Below are positions 12,145 to 23,667 of a stretch of 64,000 bases of DNA, piece after piece. The stretch lies in assembly GCA_037102815.1 (NCBI GenBank), contig BTPP01000001.1:5853001-5917000 (forward strand), written 5' to 3'. Each line of letters starts with the position of its first letter. Position 1 is the first letter of the stretch. Under the pieces are notes generated by a model. That model was not told where the DNA came from and made no database searches. It was given only the letters and a program-made list of their open reading frames with translations. A program made the position numbers and the translations under genes. The DNA comes from Neurospora intermedia. Taxonomy: Eukaryota; Ascomycota; Sordariomycetes; Sordariales; Sordariaceae.

Positions 12145-12511
12145 CGACCCAGATAATCCGACTGTGTTCGATTCCAATCCGACTGTGTGGGGCCATACAA
12201 ACTGATGGCTAAGCTCGAGCCAAGACCTAAAGCTTGGCAGGGCTTGGCATCAGCCTTCGCGACCGGAAGTTATTACTAAAATGTCATTGTCTTAACAACG
12301 ACAATAAGAGTTCAAAACCATCTTTCTCGAAACGTTCAATTGACATTGACACGCGGGGGCCTCTCGCCGGCCCCCTGCACCCCCGGAACTAACCCTAACA
12401 CCTAACTAACCCTAACCGCTAACCCTAACCACTAATCTGGGTTGCCGGGTGACATGTACCTTGGCCCACACAGTCGGATTGGAATCGAACACAGTCGGAT
12501 TATCCGGGTCG
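12145..12511. mobile_element. 367-bp MITE with 47-bp terminal inverted repeats and 9-bp target duplication
   Basis: The ends are inverted copies: 12145-12191 and 12465-12511 match at 46 of 47 positions when one is reverse-complemented, and they begin CGACCC and end GGGTCG. Each arm contains two direct copies of AATCCGACTGTGT. The 9-bp sequence CTTTTTTCT flanks both sides (12136-12144 and 12512-12520), a direct target duplication. No coding capacity is present. A 9-bp duplication with long terminal repeats is typical of Mutator-like elements, so this looks like a non-autonomous MULE derivative; that family assignment is inference. The interior has a GC-rich hairpin-like segment near 12354-12386 and telomere-like repeats. 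Confidence 0.85.
12389..12436. repeat. Interstitial telomere-like repeats (degenerate CCCTAA)
   Basis: About 48 bp contain four CTAACCCTAA-like units separated by short spacers, matching the fungal telomere repeat TTAGGG on the other strand. The tract lies wholly inside the inverted-repeat element at 12145-12511. Confidence 0.85.
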
Positions 12512-12716
12512 CTTTTTTCTCTGTCAACACCCCTGTCGTCACCAACCACTCCGCCCTCCACTATCGATTCGGACATCTGAATTTCTGCCAGTCTTCGCAG
12601 CCTTAACTCTTATCGACAACCTCATTACCATTTTGACAACACGACTCTTCGAGCTCGGCGCAATCCCTTCCACCGAACCACTTATCACCGTTTGATAAGA
12701 GTGTCAACACAGCAAA

Positions 12717-13735
12717 ATGATTGTAAGTGTCCCAGTCTACTCGTCATCTTCTCCAAGCTTCTCAATGTCCATGGCTAACAACTGCAACAGAGAAAGCAAG
12801 CTCGCCAAAGGCGGGACTACCTTTACCGAAGAGCTCTCCTGCTCAAGGAGGCCGAGGTTGCAGAGAAACGCGCCAAGCTGAGGTCTGCCCTGGCCTCGGG
12901 CAAGCCACTCGACCCCGAGATTGCGAAGGACAAGGAACTGCGAAAGGACTTCGACTACGATGTTTCGAGGGATGTGAACGGAGACGCTATCGATATCGAC
13001 GACGAATACTCGGAGTTGTCGGGTGTCATTGACCCCAGAATCTTGGTTACGACAAGTCGCGATCCCTCCAGCAGACTTGGCCAGTTCAGCAAGGAAATCC
13101 GTCTCCTACTACCCACCAGTGTTCGACTGAACCGTGGTAACCTCGTTTTGGAAGACCTTGTTGGAGCCGCTAAGGCGCAAAACTTGACGGATGTTGTTTT
13201 GCTACACGAGCATCGTGGTGTCCCTACCGCCATGACCATCTCCCATTTCGTACGTTGTCCCATCAGGCATGCTGCTGTACTTGCGCAAGGCGTTTTCTAA
13301 CCATTGCTACAGCCCCATGGCCCGACGCTCATGGTCTCCCTCCACAACGTCGTTCTCCGCGCCGATATTCCCAAGTCGATAAAGGGCACAGTCAGCGAAA
13401 GCTACCCCAGGCTAATCTTCGAGGGTTTCAGCACCAAGCTCGGTGAGCGGGTGGTCAAGATCCTCAAGCACCTCTTCCCTCCCCGCGAGCCGACACAGAA
13501 ACCCAACGTCGGCAACAGAGTCATTACATTTGTCAACAACGACGATACGATTGAGGTCAGGCACCACGTCTATGTCCGTACCTCGTACGACTCGGTCGAG
13601 CTCAGTGAGGTTGGACCCCGGTTTACGATGAAGCCCTTCAAGATCACCATGGGCACCCTCGACAACAAGGACGCGGATACCGAATGGCACCTCAGCCAGT
13701 ACACCAGGACCAGCAGGAAAAAGAACTACTTTTAA
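12717..13735 (+). CDS. imp4: Imp4, U3 snoRNP Brix-domain protein
   Basis: Exons 12717-12722, 12791-13249 and 13313-13735 give 295 aa, close to the yeast length. The first exon encodes only Met-Ile before a GTAAGT donor; the branch site GGCTAAC and acceptor CAACAG are clear. The N-terminus MIRKQARQRRDYLYRR is the basic Imp4 start. A Brix domain follows, with ILVTTSRDPSSRL, RLNRGN, VLLHEHRGVP and SHFPHGPT motifs. In the family, Imp4 joins Mpp10 and Imp3 in the U3 snoRNP and is needed for 18S rRNA processing in the nucleolus. The second intron (13250-13312) has a GTACGT donor and a CTAAC branch. Confidence 0.96.
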
Positions 13736-16373
13736 GCGGTGATTGGAACGAAAGGGCCGCTATAGTCGTGTGGTTATCGGTTGGATTGGGTGGGAGGTCA
13801 CAGCAAGTGAGCATGGCTTCTGAGACAAGTTGCTGCTGGGCCACGAACGTCAAGCACTGGACCTGGTGATTGCGCCGGACGAAACCGAAAAAAAGGGTCG
13901 CCAGGAGAAACGCAAAGACACTATCTGGTGGCGGAAAGCCCTTCTTACCAATTTATCTGCTGCTCAGTAGCAGGAGGCAACGGGAAGCCCGCTCAGATGC
14001 CTAGCCGAATTCACGCTTATATCCTCCTCTACTGCCCGAGGTAGAACGTGGCTGGCCAAGATAGCGAGTCTTGTGTTCCAGCTTCGGCGGTCTGGTGGAA
14101 CCAAAGATGAGAGCATCAACGTCTGACTGATGATCGGCGTGGTTGCTGGGTCGGCTGCTTGCCGAGTGGCTGTGAGGACCGGAAGGTTCCCGCGGTGAAA
14201 CGAGCATGTCATGCCTATCAACGACATGTCGTCACTACTGGAGGTAACGCACGCAACGATCGGGCTAGAGGATGGAACAAAAATGGGAGCAGCAGTCTCA
14301 TGAGATACCAATGTTGGGATTTGGATGTAATTTAAGAGCATTGGCTTCACATATCAGGAAACGGACCGGAGTTGAGGGTGTCAAGGTATATCATTTCTCA
14401 GCTGAGTACGGAATAAACAAAACATGTGATCGATCGGATGTTTCAATTTGGGACTGAGTGCTGGCATGTAAAGAAAGAAAAGCTGTTTGAGCGGCTCAGC
14501 AGCAAGGCGGAGACTTGGCTGAAGTCTGCAACTCAATGAGATCAGATCAGAAACATATAGCAATACTCCATGAAGTCGAAATATGACCTGCCAAGCTTTC
14601 TACCAGTGGGAAAGAAAAAGAACCCCTTTTCTCCTTGGGCTCCATTCCAAACAAAAGGGGGCGCGTCGACGTGGAGACGGTGTTCCGTGGGGCTGCCTGC
14701 ACGCTCTCTTGAAGGTTCCACACGATTGGTTCCTCACTTGCAACTCTGGGGACAGCGCAAGTGCCAATTGCCGGTTCACAATTGACGATATCGTCACAGG
14801 GCGGCAACAGAATGATTTTCAACTTTTCCATTCCTCTGCCATTGGAGAATTAGGCGATCAAAGTTTGCCATCCTCCCGTCCACGTGGTGAATGCGACGAT
14901 AAGTCGGGGTTCTTGACAGCGGAGATTTTATCACGTTTCACACTCCGAGTTCATGAGGCTGTTAAAGCTGTACTTTGCAGTGCCCTCTTCCTTCCCATTT
15001 TTTGATAATAACAAACAACCTCTCAGCAGTCAGTCGTCAGCTCTTGAAGCTTGTGCCTCGATGCTGCATTCCGTGCAGGCTGCAGCTGATCTTGGGCACA
15101 GCAACAATAGACGGAACATCCACATGTGGGTCGGAAACCCGCTGTGACCGAGACTCTTTTCCCATTGTGGTTTTGAGTCGGAGTCTGGCTCAGCATTCAT
15201 CATCAACAGAGACAGGGATATGGATCATCGATTGGTAGCCACGGTTCAAGACAGCTCCGAGGAATGATGTGAAGAAGCTTGAAATATAGAACAAACTCAT
15301 TCTGCAAACACCTTTCAGCCTCTCTCCAGCCACCGCCCTGTTCAGCCCTTCTCTCTGGAGCAGCTTCGATACATAATTCTAGGCCTTCAACATCGATCAA
15401 TGCCGTTCAGGGTTCGTGTCCTGCAATGTGAAGAACGTCTCTGATCTCATCGCATTGCTTGAGGTATACAATAGATTGGACAATTGACTTATACCTTTCA
15501 TCACTCCTGACATTCATGAGCATCCATTGTAATCCAGAAGCCAACTTCTCTGAACATTTTGTTTCGCTCCGACACAAAGAATCAAGAACACGGAACGAAC
15601 CTTGTAAGAAACAAGAGCAAGAAAAACACGAGAAGAAGGATTTTGCGGGTCATTCGCTCCGTCCGGCCTCGGTACCTTGCTAACGAAAACTGCCCTGAAA
15701 CTAATCCGTCTTGGGACGACTAAGCCGTACTGCGTTAACAGCTCATGGCCGCACCGCCAAAATCCCAAAAACTTGCCCGGCGTTAGAAGATCGCCAGCCC
15801 ACAGCCCGCTTCCTTGGCCCCAAACCATTGGCCATTGGTCGCCCCTGGAACACTCCGTCGCTGCTGCACCCCCAAATTTAAACGAGAAGCGCTCCGTCGC
15901 TGCAGGTCACTGCCCTCTCCGTCTTTTTGCTTTCAGTTCGCTCGGTGACTGGTCAGAGCAGAAAGAAGCAGCCTGTTCAAACGTCCGACGGTCTTTTTCG
16001 CTTGAGTTTAGGTCAGCGGGCGGCATCATCCATCCACTCATCAGTTCATGTGAGGCTGGCTGGGCTCTTGTTCTTACCTTCAGTTCCTTACAACAAACAC
16101 TCCTTCCTTCCGAGGTTCCCTTGTTGTCTTCGACCACCACTTTCAGCTGCGACAACAAAAACACTGCAGTCAATCGATACCACCCGGCGCCCCCGGTCTT
16201 ACCCAGGTTATTCCTATCTTAATCCATTAATCTATTGGCTTCTCCCCTCTTAAGTATTGTCACCATTGGAAAACCGACAACCACCGCCAACCACTCCACC
16301 GGCACATCCACGTCCGTGCAATTGAATCGAGCACAAGCGACTTCATCTCAGAATTATCCAAACAGTAGCAACC
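13736..16373. other. Intergenic between imp4 and the syntaxin gene
   Basis: This 2.6-kb spacer contains many short frames on both strands without domain similarity or credible splice-linked extension. The last 500 bp are pyrimidine-rich and probably form the promoter and leader of the downstream gene. No RNA gene was recognised. Confidence 0.45.
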
Positions 16374-17569
16374 ATGTCTTATAATCAAAATCCCTACGGT
16401 CAGCCTAGCCCTTACAACGAGGGTCCTTCGGCTGAGGGCGGTTATGGCGGTAGCTATGGCGGCAACTATGGTGGAGGTTACGACAACAACGGCTACGGTC
16501 AAGTGAGCAAGCTCCCTCCATCTTGTCCTTTGACGACCTCTTCATCGCATCTCTCGACGGACTCATTCAATCCGATCATGTCGCGAGGTCATGGTCGCAA
16601 TGCAAGTAACTAACCTACTTTACTCCCTTGCAGCAGCCCGAATCACACGAGATGCAGACATATGGCCAGCAACAACGTCAACCTCACGGCCCTGATACCA
16701 CGGCCACCGGCGCTCCTCTATCCCAGCAAGAATTCTTGAACAGTGTCCGCGACGTCGAAGGCCACATCCAACAATTCCGCGCAAACCTCGACCAGATCCG
16801 CACTCTTCACCAACAGTCCCTCTCCGACACCAGCGGCCGCCCGCCCCCAGGCCTCGAGCAGCTGCAGGCCGTGACCGAGCAGCTCAAGTCACAGATCAAG
16901 ACCGAAGTCGACAACCTTGTCTCTGATGCCACCCGGACCGGCGACGGTACCTTCAACACCAAGAAGCGCCAGGCCGAGCGCCTCAGGGATCTGTACAAGG
17001 ATGCTATTCAGGCCTACCTTGTGGAGGAGCGCCGCCACAAGGGCCAGATTGGCGAGCAGGCCGTTCGTCAGCTGTTGATTGTCAACCCCGATGCGACGCC
17101 CCAGGAACAGGATGCTGTGCGCAACGGCGACATGCAGCAGGATCAGATCTTCCAGAGTGCTGTATGTTGTTCCCCGTTTGAATCTCTTACTTTTACGCTT
17201 GCTAATTCCTGCCAATAGCTCCTACAATCTAACCGTGTTGGCGCCGCCAAGGCCGTCCTCGGCAACGTACAAGCCCGCCACCAGGAACTCCTCCGTGTCG
17301 AGCAATCGATGCAAGAGCTCGCCCAACTTTTCGAGTACCTTAACACGCTCATCGTGCAGCAGGGCGAGGTCATCGCCGACGTGGTCCAAAAGACGGAACA
17401 GGTCAACGACAACATGGACAAGGGCATCCAAGAGGTTGACAAGGGCGTCAAGCACGCCCGTAACCGCCGCAAGCTCAAATGGTACTGCTTGCTGGTGTGC
17501 GTGCTCATCATCATTGCCATTGCGCTCGGTGTCGGCCTGGGCGTCTACTTCTCGAACAAGAAGAATTAG
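16374..17569 (+). CDS. Plasma-membrane syntaxin (Sso1-type t-SNARE)
   Basis: Exons 16374-16502, 16634-17161 and 17219-17569 give 335 aa. Residues 1-43 are Gly/Tyr/Asn-rich (GGYGGSYGGNYGG). Then come an Habc-type helical region, a Qa-SNARE helix (LAQLFEYLNTLIVQQGEVIADVV, with the central glutamine in the QQGE stretch), a basic juxtamembrane RNRRK segment and a C-terminal membrane anchor ending GVGLGVYFSNKKN. VLGNVQARHQELLRVEQSM before the SNARE helix is typical of the Sso/syntaxin-1 group, which docks secretory vesicles at the plasma membrane. Fungi such as Neurospora have more than one syntaxin of this sort, so no symbol is given. The second acceptor could shift by one CAG codon. Odd feature: the reading frame stays open for 98 codons after the TAG. 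Confidence 0.9.
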
Positions 17570-17866
17570 AGATTCGATGGTGGTTCGGGAGGTTCAGACG
17601 CAGATGAGGCTGGTGGCTTGAAAGGGGCCACGCCGTCGCCGTCGCAGCAGCAGCAGGCGCAACAGCAGTCACAGTCGCAGGCGCAGGTAATCCCTCCGGT
17701 GCCGGTTATTCCTCCATTGGTTCCGGTACCTGTGCCGCTTCCAACGGTTGTTCCGGCGCCAGTGCCTTCAAGCGGAGGTAACCACGCTTATGCTCCTCAG
17801 GCTCAAGGACTAAGTTGGAACGCGACGGTGGCTGGAGCAAAGAGATTCTACAGTGCGGGCTGGTAA
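17570..17866 (+). other. In-frame Pro/Gln-rich open extension after the syntaxin stop
   Basis: Directly after the TAG at 17567-17569, the same frame runs 98 codons to TAA at 17864. The translation begins RFDGGSGGSDADEAGG, continues with Q/S-rich repeats and an alternating Pro/Val tract, and ends KRFYSAGW. The composition looks protein-like. It may be untranslated 3' sequence, a readthrough extension, or part of an alternative isoform: a weak GTCAAG donor at 17447 joined to the TAG as acceptor would remove a frame-preserving 123 nt that includes the membrane anchor. No upstream ATG makes it an independent gene. Confidence 0.4.
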
Positions 17867-20024
17867 TGGCCCCTACCCAACTCGACACGTACACAACAAA
17901 TACCCATGAGAGAAGAGAAAGGAGAAGGGAAGAGGGGAGTGGAAACGGATATATATGATATTCATACGGGTTGATATGTCAGCAAAGCATGTTTTACGCG
18001 AACGAACTGTTTCAGGACAACACACCCCGGGACGTAATAATCACGAACGACGCATGGATGGACGGATGGGACGGTGGATGACGGATGGATGGACGGATTG
18101 AGGGTTTCTTTTTTTTTTTTTTTTCTTCATGTTTCTTCTTGAGGTGTGCTACGGCTCAGCCTCTTCATGTTATACTCCCCCCGTATGGTTTTCTGGTGCA
18201 AAACTTGTTTACATTAGTAATTACTCTTTTTTTTTTCAACTCTGGATGGGTCGTTTTCATTTCGGTTCGCAGTTTCGACGTTGTGTATGACTGGAGCGAA
18301 AGAACAAAACAATAGAACCCTATATAAACGCAACGAACCACGCTCGCTCCTGTTGAAAACCGAAACAGGCGAGTTCAACGGCTTAGCTCTACGGACTCTA
18401 ATATCGATAAGCAAGAGGTATGGTATGTGATTGTTAAGCAACATGCTCGTTAGATTGAGTCTTTGGTATGTAGTGAGTAAACCTAGATGGTCTCAAGTAA
18501 TAAAGCTTTAACTGGACTAGTATTAACTGTCGAGGTATAGTACTAACTTGGAGCTTCCATCACACGTCGGTTCTTTAGAGAACTCCAGTCCACTCACTCA
18601 CTGTCTGCTCACTGACAATTCACTTCTTCACTTCAATCTTCTCGCTCTCCCCCATCTCCTTGATACCTTCTCACAACCACTCTTTCAAGTTTTCACTCTT
18701 CTCTCTCCAACTCTTTCTCTAAATATCTCTCGATGCTACATCACATGTCAGTTCACTTACCACTTCACCTACCACCTCACCTACCACTTCACCCATCACT
18801 TTCACTTTCACTTTCACGCAGTCCCCAAACATCTACACACGAAGAAGAAAAAGTCCTTCTACAAATATGCAAGAATCAATAAGAAGGAATTTGTCCGTCC
18901 GTCCCCATAACGATCTACCTACCAACCATACACAGATACATTTATCCTGTACCTACCTACCTACCTACCCATTTAGGCAACCTCCTCTTTATTGACAACT
19001 CTGCTCTTCTCTGAACTGCTCCACAGGCTTGCTGCTGCTCTTGAGCAAGCATCAAGGTGCGAGGGTTAAGTGAGAGATACACGGTGGGTGGGAAAATAAA
19101 AGTAACATACATGCAATGGGGATAAAGTCAGAGCGAAATGGTGGTTTTGTGCCGGATCTGATCTTATCTGTGTAGAGGGCATGTATCGTTAGGAAAGTGG
19201 CTGGGATATTAAGAGTATCAGTCGGCGAGAGAGAGTAGAGATAAAAACAATAAAAATAATAAAAAAAGAACACATCGGGGATTGGCGGTTGAGGATGTTG
19301 TGTAGTCTTTTGGGGGGGAGAGTTTGGTTGTTTCTCGGCTTGCTTAGGATTTGAGTCTAACTTTTAATGATATGAAAGGTGAGGGGAGGCCCCGAGAGAT
19401 CACCCCGCGTACGGATGTCCCACGTTGGTTATTCTCGATATGGCTCATTTTCATCTTCACATTCTCGTTAGTTTTGTGTTGTTCAGGGTATTTAATCTCG
19501 TTTACTACAGATTCAAGGTGAGTATATACAACATACTACTACTTCGTCATATGATTAAGAACATACCGAACTCCGTCTGTAGAGTTGGACCATAAAATAT
19601 TTGACATCAACAACTCCATATTCAACCAAAATCAAATGCCAATTTGACTCCCCGAAGCGTAACAAGACATGACATGACATGAGATATGATGATGATGACA
19701 ATGAATTGATGATGACGAATGTGTAGTGACGAGGTCGTGTGGAATCGAGACAGAGATGAGTGAGAGAGAAGTATTAAAAAAAAAAAGCATTGCATCCTAT
19801 CCCATCCAGGCCAACCTATGTAAACACCATCCATCCATTCCAGCGTCCCCCAGTCTTACCATCGACAACCATCCTCAATCTCCTTACACCGTTACAAGAG
19901 TAGCAACAACCAAAAATGAACCCTTTTTAATGTACAACACTGCTTTTTACTTCGTTCAAAACTTCATCGCTTTCTTTATTTCTCTCTTCCTTTTTTATGC
20001 TGCTAGAGTAATCTTGACATGCTT
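17867..20024. other. Intergenic between convergent syntaxin and tom70
   Basis: These are 3' flanks with pyrimidine-rich simple sequence: a T-run near 18109-18124, CTCAC/ACTTCACC repeats near 18740-18810 and an ACCTACC run near 18950-18970. No supported gene or RNA was seen. Confidence 0.45.
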
Positions 20025-22132
20025 TTACCGCATGCCGGGACCACCGCTCATGCCCTGGAGCTTGCTGGCGAGCTCGGGGTAGTTCTCCTGTACCTGGATC
20101 TGTGTCCTCGTGGCCTCGGCGTAGGAAAGGGCGTTGACGAGTTCGCCTTCGGTGCGGGCGAGCTCGGCGGCACGCTCAAAGAACTTGAGGGCCTCGACGA
20201 CCTTGCCCTGCTGGAGGAGGAGCTGGGCCATGGTGGCGACGGCGATGTCGCACTCGGGGTCGACTGGAATCGTTCATGTTAGCACACAAGATATGATGAT
20301 TTGGTTTGAAAACAGGGCTATCTTACTGATGAGGGCCTTCTCGCAGAGCTGCTCAGCTTCGGCGTAATCCTGCTTCCACTGGAAGAGGGCAAGAGCCTTG
20401 TTGATGAGGGGGAGAACGTTCATGCACATGGGCTTGGTCTCCTTCTCGAGGGCGATGGCGGTATCGAACTTCTCGATAGCTTCCTGGAACTTGTTCTGGT
20501 CGAGAAGAAGCTCGCCATAGTAGTTGTAGACATCGGGAGTCTGGTCGAAGTTTTTCATGCAGCGGCGGAAGGTGGCCATGGAAGAGGCAATGGAGCCCAT
20601 CTTGTACTGGGTGACACCAAGCTGGATGTGGGAGAAGATGAAGTCGGAGTCGAGATCGATGGACTTCTGGTAATCCTTGGCAGCCTCGGCGAACTCCCCC
20701 TTGATAAAGTGGAGCTGGGCGCGGTGGTAGTAGATATCAGGGTCCTCGGCGTTCTGCTCAATGGCCTTGTTGAAGTCCTCCTCGGCCTTGTCGGGGTGAC
20801 CTACGAAAGGGGTTAACACAGATTCAGTCAACCAACATACAAAGACAAAGACTTACCGAGCTCAAGGTTCATGCTAGCACGCTTGATGTAGCTCTGGGTC
20901 ATGGCAGGGTCGAGCTCGATGGACTTGCTGAGATCGGCGAGAGCCTCCTCGTGCTTGCCCATGAGGCAGTGGAAGGTACCACGGAGGTTGTAGGCAAGAG
21001 CCTCGTGAGGGCCGAGCTCGCCGAGGTCGAGGGCCTTCTTGAAGGCGGCGGAGCCCTCCTCATAACCAGTACCAGTCTTGCTCTCCAAGTGCTTCAAGCC
21101 AAGCTGCAGCTGACCAAGACCGGTCTCCTCGGAGAGCTCAACAGAGTCCTCAAGACCCTCGGGGCGGGGCTTGGAGCGGAAGCTCTGGAGGTAGTTGCCG
21201 ACAAAGGTGGAGCTGGGGAGCTTGGGAGGCTTTGTCTCGAGGATTTCCTTGGCCTTGTTCTCGGCGAACTTCTTGAGGAGGCGTTCGACGGCCTGGGCGC
21301 TCTGCTCGTTGCGGAAGCCGTCGATGATGCAGCTGGCAGTGAAGTCGAGGAGAGCGTCGCTGTAGCGGCTAAGCTGGTCATAGGCATTGGCACGGCGGTT
21401 CAGGGCCTTGACGTAGTGGGGGTCGAGCTTGAGGGCGGCGGTGGTATCGGCGACAACCTGCTCCCACTGGGCGAGGGCATTGTGGCAAGCGGCGCGGTTG
21501 GAGTAGTAGACGGGGTCGGGCTTGCAGATGATGGCCTTGGAGTAGAGGTCGATGGCCTTGTTGAAGTCCTTGGAACCGTAGGCCTTGTTTCCGAGCTCCT
21601 TCAGCTTGGCGGCGTATGCCTTGCGCTCGTCCTCGGATAGCCTGACGACGGATTCCTCATCGATCTCGGGCAGCTCGTCGGCGCTCTCGACGGCGGCGGC
21701 CTTGGGTTGTGTGGGAGCGGCCTCTTCTGTCTTGGAAGTAGAAGCCTTCTCGGCCTCCTCCTTCTCGGCCTGCTTCCGTTTCCTCCTCTCCTTCTTGCTG
21801 AGCTTGGGGCCGGACTCCTTCTGCTCCTGGGGGAGTGGGCGCAACCGTTAGTAAACGAGACCTCATGCAGCTGGGCACAGCGCAGGGCAGCAGCGAGACG
21901 CGGGACGCGGGAAGATGCGCGGGAGAAAGATGCAACGTACTGAGCCCTTGCGGAGATAGTAGACAACACCGGCGGTGGTGATGACGACGGAAACACCAGC
22001 AATGGTGTAGACAACAGCCTTGTGCTCCGAGACCCAGTTGGAGACGCGATCCCAGATGGACGAGTCGGCCGGGACAGTGACGGGCGTGGCGGCCGGGATG
22101 GGGACGGAGGGCGGCGGGATGGTGGGAGCCAT
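20025..22132 (-). CDS. tom70: Tom70, mitochondrial outer-membrane import receptor
   Basis: Exons 22132-21941, 21826-20857, 20800-20327 and 20263-20025 give 624 aa, which I recall as the Neurospora Tom70 length. The first exon ends with the single N-terminal membrane anchor ([21 protein letters not shown], about residues 41-61), leaving the bulk in the cytosol. A highly charged linker ([14 protein letters not shown]) follows, then tetratricopeptide repeats over nearly the whole remainder. The first TPR cluster has [20 protein letters not shown] and [12 protein letters not shown], typical of the Hsp70/Hsp90-docking clamp. Later repeats form the presequence-free precursor-binding groove known from family members such as the carrier-protein receptors. 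All three introns are canonical and frame-preserving. It is divergent from the lyase-like gene at 23668. Confidence 0.97.
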
Positions 22133-23667
22133 GGTTATTATGTGATGATGGGTAGGAGAACCTCTAGTAGATAAGGTAAACAATCAGGGTATATACTAGA
22201 TCGGAGTCGGCAGAGAGACGACCGAATGGCAAGGCTAGGTAATCGAGGAGACGAAGGGACGGCGGCGGCGGCGGCAAGTTCAGAGACAGATTCCGGCAAC
22301 TGCTTCAATCGCAGTAAGTAACAAGCCAAGTGAACGAAGTTCCTCTATTTTTTTGAGTGGATGATGCGGGTTCGTTCGCATGGGTCGGACCCGGACTTGG
22401 ATAGCGCGGCGGGCGGCGGCCACAGCCCACGGCAACTGGACTTCCACTTCAAGGTTGGGCCCGGGGTACTCCTTCACTCTACAGGTTTTCCCTCTTGGCA
22501 CACGGCAGCGCAGTCCACAATAAGTCCCACAGGTACGCGCACAGTCACTGAAAAAGGTAGCAAATGGAATCTTTAAGCTTGGTAATTGCTCGATGGCGTC
22601 GGTGGATGAGTAGACGTATGGATGTCTGTCTGCTGGGGCTCAAGCTCCGAGATCTTCGTCGTGCGAGAAAAAAAAAAGTTGATTTTACGCGGGCGGCAGT
22701 GCGGCTGGCGGCTGGGCAACCGGCAAACAAACTACCTCTACATACGGTATTACATATCATCAAGGCCTAATGGGATGTAAATAGACAGTGTTGACCTCCA
22801 AAGCTGATGTGGTCTGAGCTCCTTCAAGCTGCTATTGCCAAGCCTTGTCAGGGCAGCTGGTACCTGAATGCCCTCTGTTTACAGCTCAGCACTGTTGGTT
22901 TACTCGTGGACTACTCGGAGATAAACATGTCTTTCCCTTCCCCTTGGATATTCCGAACAACAGAGGTCGAAGGTTATAAGCACAGATAAAGACTTTGACA
23001 TTGCCCATTGTTAGAAGGTAGATAGCTCGGAGAATACTCTTTTCCAGATAAGTCCAACCACCATTAACCCAAGTTCATCAACGTTCGTAGCTGAGATATC
23101 TCTCAACTCAGCCGAGGGGAAATGGAATAAACGCCAAGAATGACCGCACACGGTGGGGTAAGCTTCGCTTATGTATGTACGTCAAGCAAAAGCGGATCCC
23201 GTCAGGGCAGCTTGGGTGGTTCCACTTTAAAGTTGAACCCCCCGCCATTCGACCATCAGGGCAGTGTCATCCCGTCCAGACCTTGCCGCTGCCGTCTTTG
23301 ATGCAACTGTGACAGAACTTGACTCATGGACAGTGATCTTATACATCCGTCGGTATCTTTTTGTTATATGTTTCATTCCTGCCATCACCGGCGGCTTCTT
23401 GTATTAATCATTGGTTATGCCAGCATGAAGGATCAATGATTTATTGGCCCATCAGGTACGAGGAAAGCTGATAGATCCTATATAATTCCCATGAAACCAC
23501 CATAGAGAGCAATGAGTCAGCAAGCTAGATTGCATGTCAGATAAAACGGATAATACATCACGGATATCGTATCCTTCACCATTCAACTTGTCTTTCCGGA
23601 GTATCTGATCCATCGAGTCTCTGCTGTTCCTCCATCTAGGTAACCTTCAGAGACAGGCACCCTCACA
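22133..23667. other. Divergent spacer, tom70 and lyase-like gene
   Basis: This is a 1.5-kb spacer without a supported gene. A CGG-type repeat near 22258-22276 lies in the tom70 leader. Short frames have no recognisable content. Confidence 0.45.

Larger units (their letters stand above)
11228..12716. other. Divergent upf1/imp4 spacer carrying a small inverted-repeat element
   Basis: This 1.49-kb spacer holds both 5' flanks. The element at 12145-12511 occupies a quarter of it and ends about 205 bp before the imp4 start codon. Outside it there are only short frames without recognisable domains. Confidence 0.6.

Noticed and set aside
17497-17569. 73-nt alternative intron (GTGCGT to TAG) at the syntaxin end
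   Set aside because: Good donor and typical length, but it shifts the frame away from the Pro/Gln-rich tail to a short terminus and lacks a clear branch site.
17079-17621. 180-codon frame overlapping the syntaxin gene
   Set aside because: Out-of-frame reading of syntaxin exons and intron; Arg/Ser/Thr-rich with no motif.
20951-21640. 229-codon Leu/Gly/Glu-rich frame on the plus strand
   Set aside because: It is the complement of tom70 TPR-coding sequence; the repeated composition mirrors the TPR codons.
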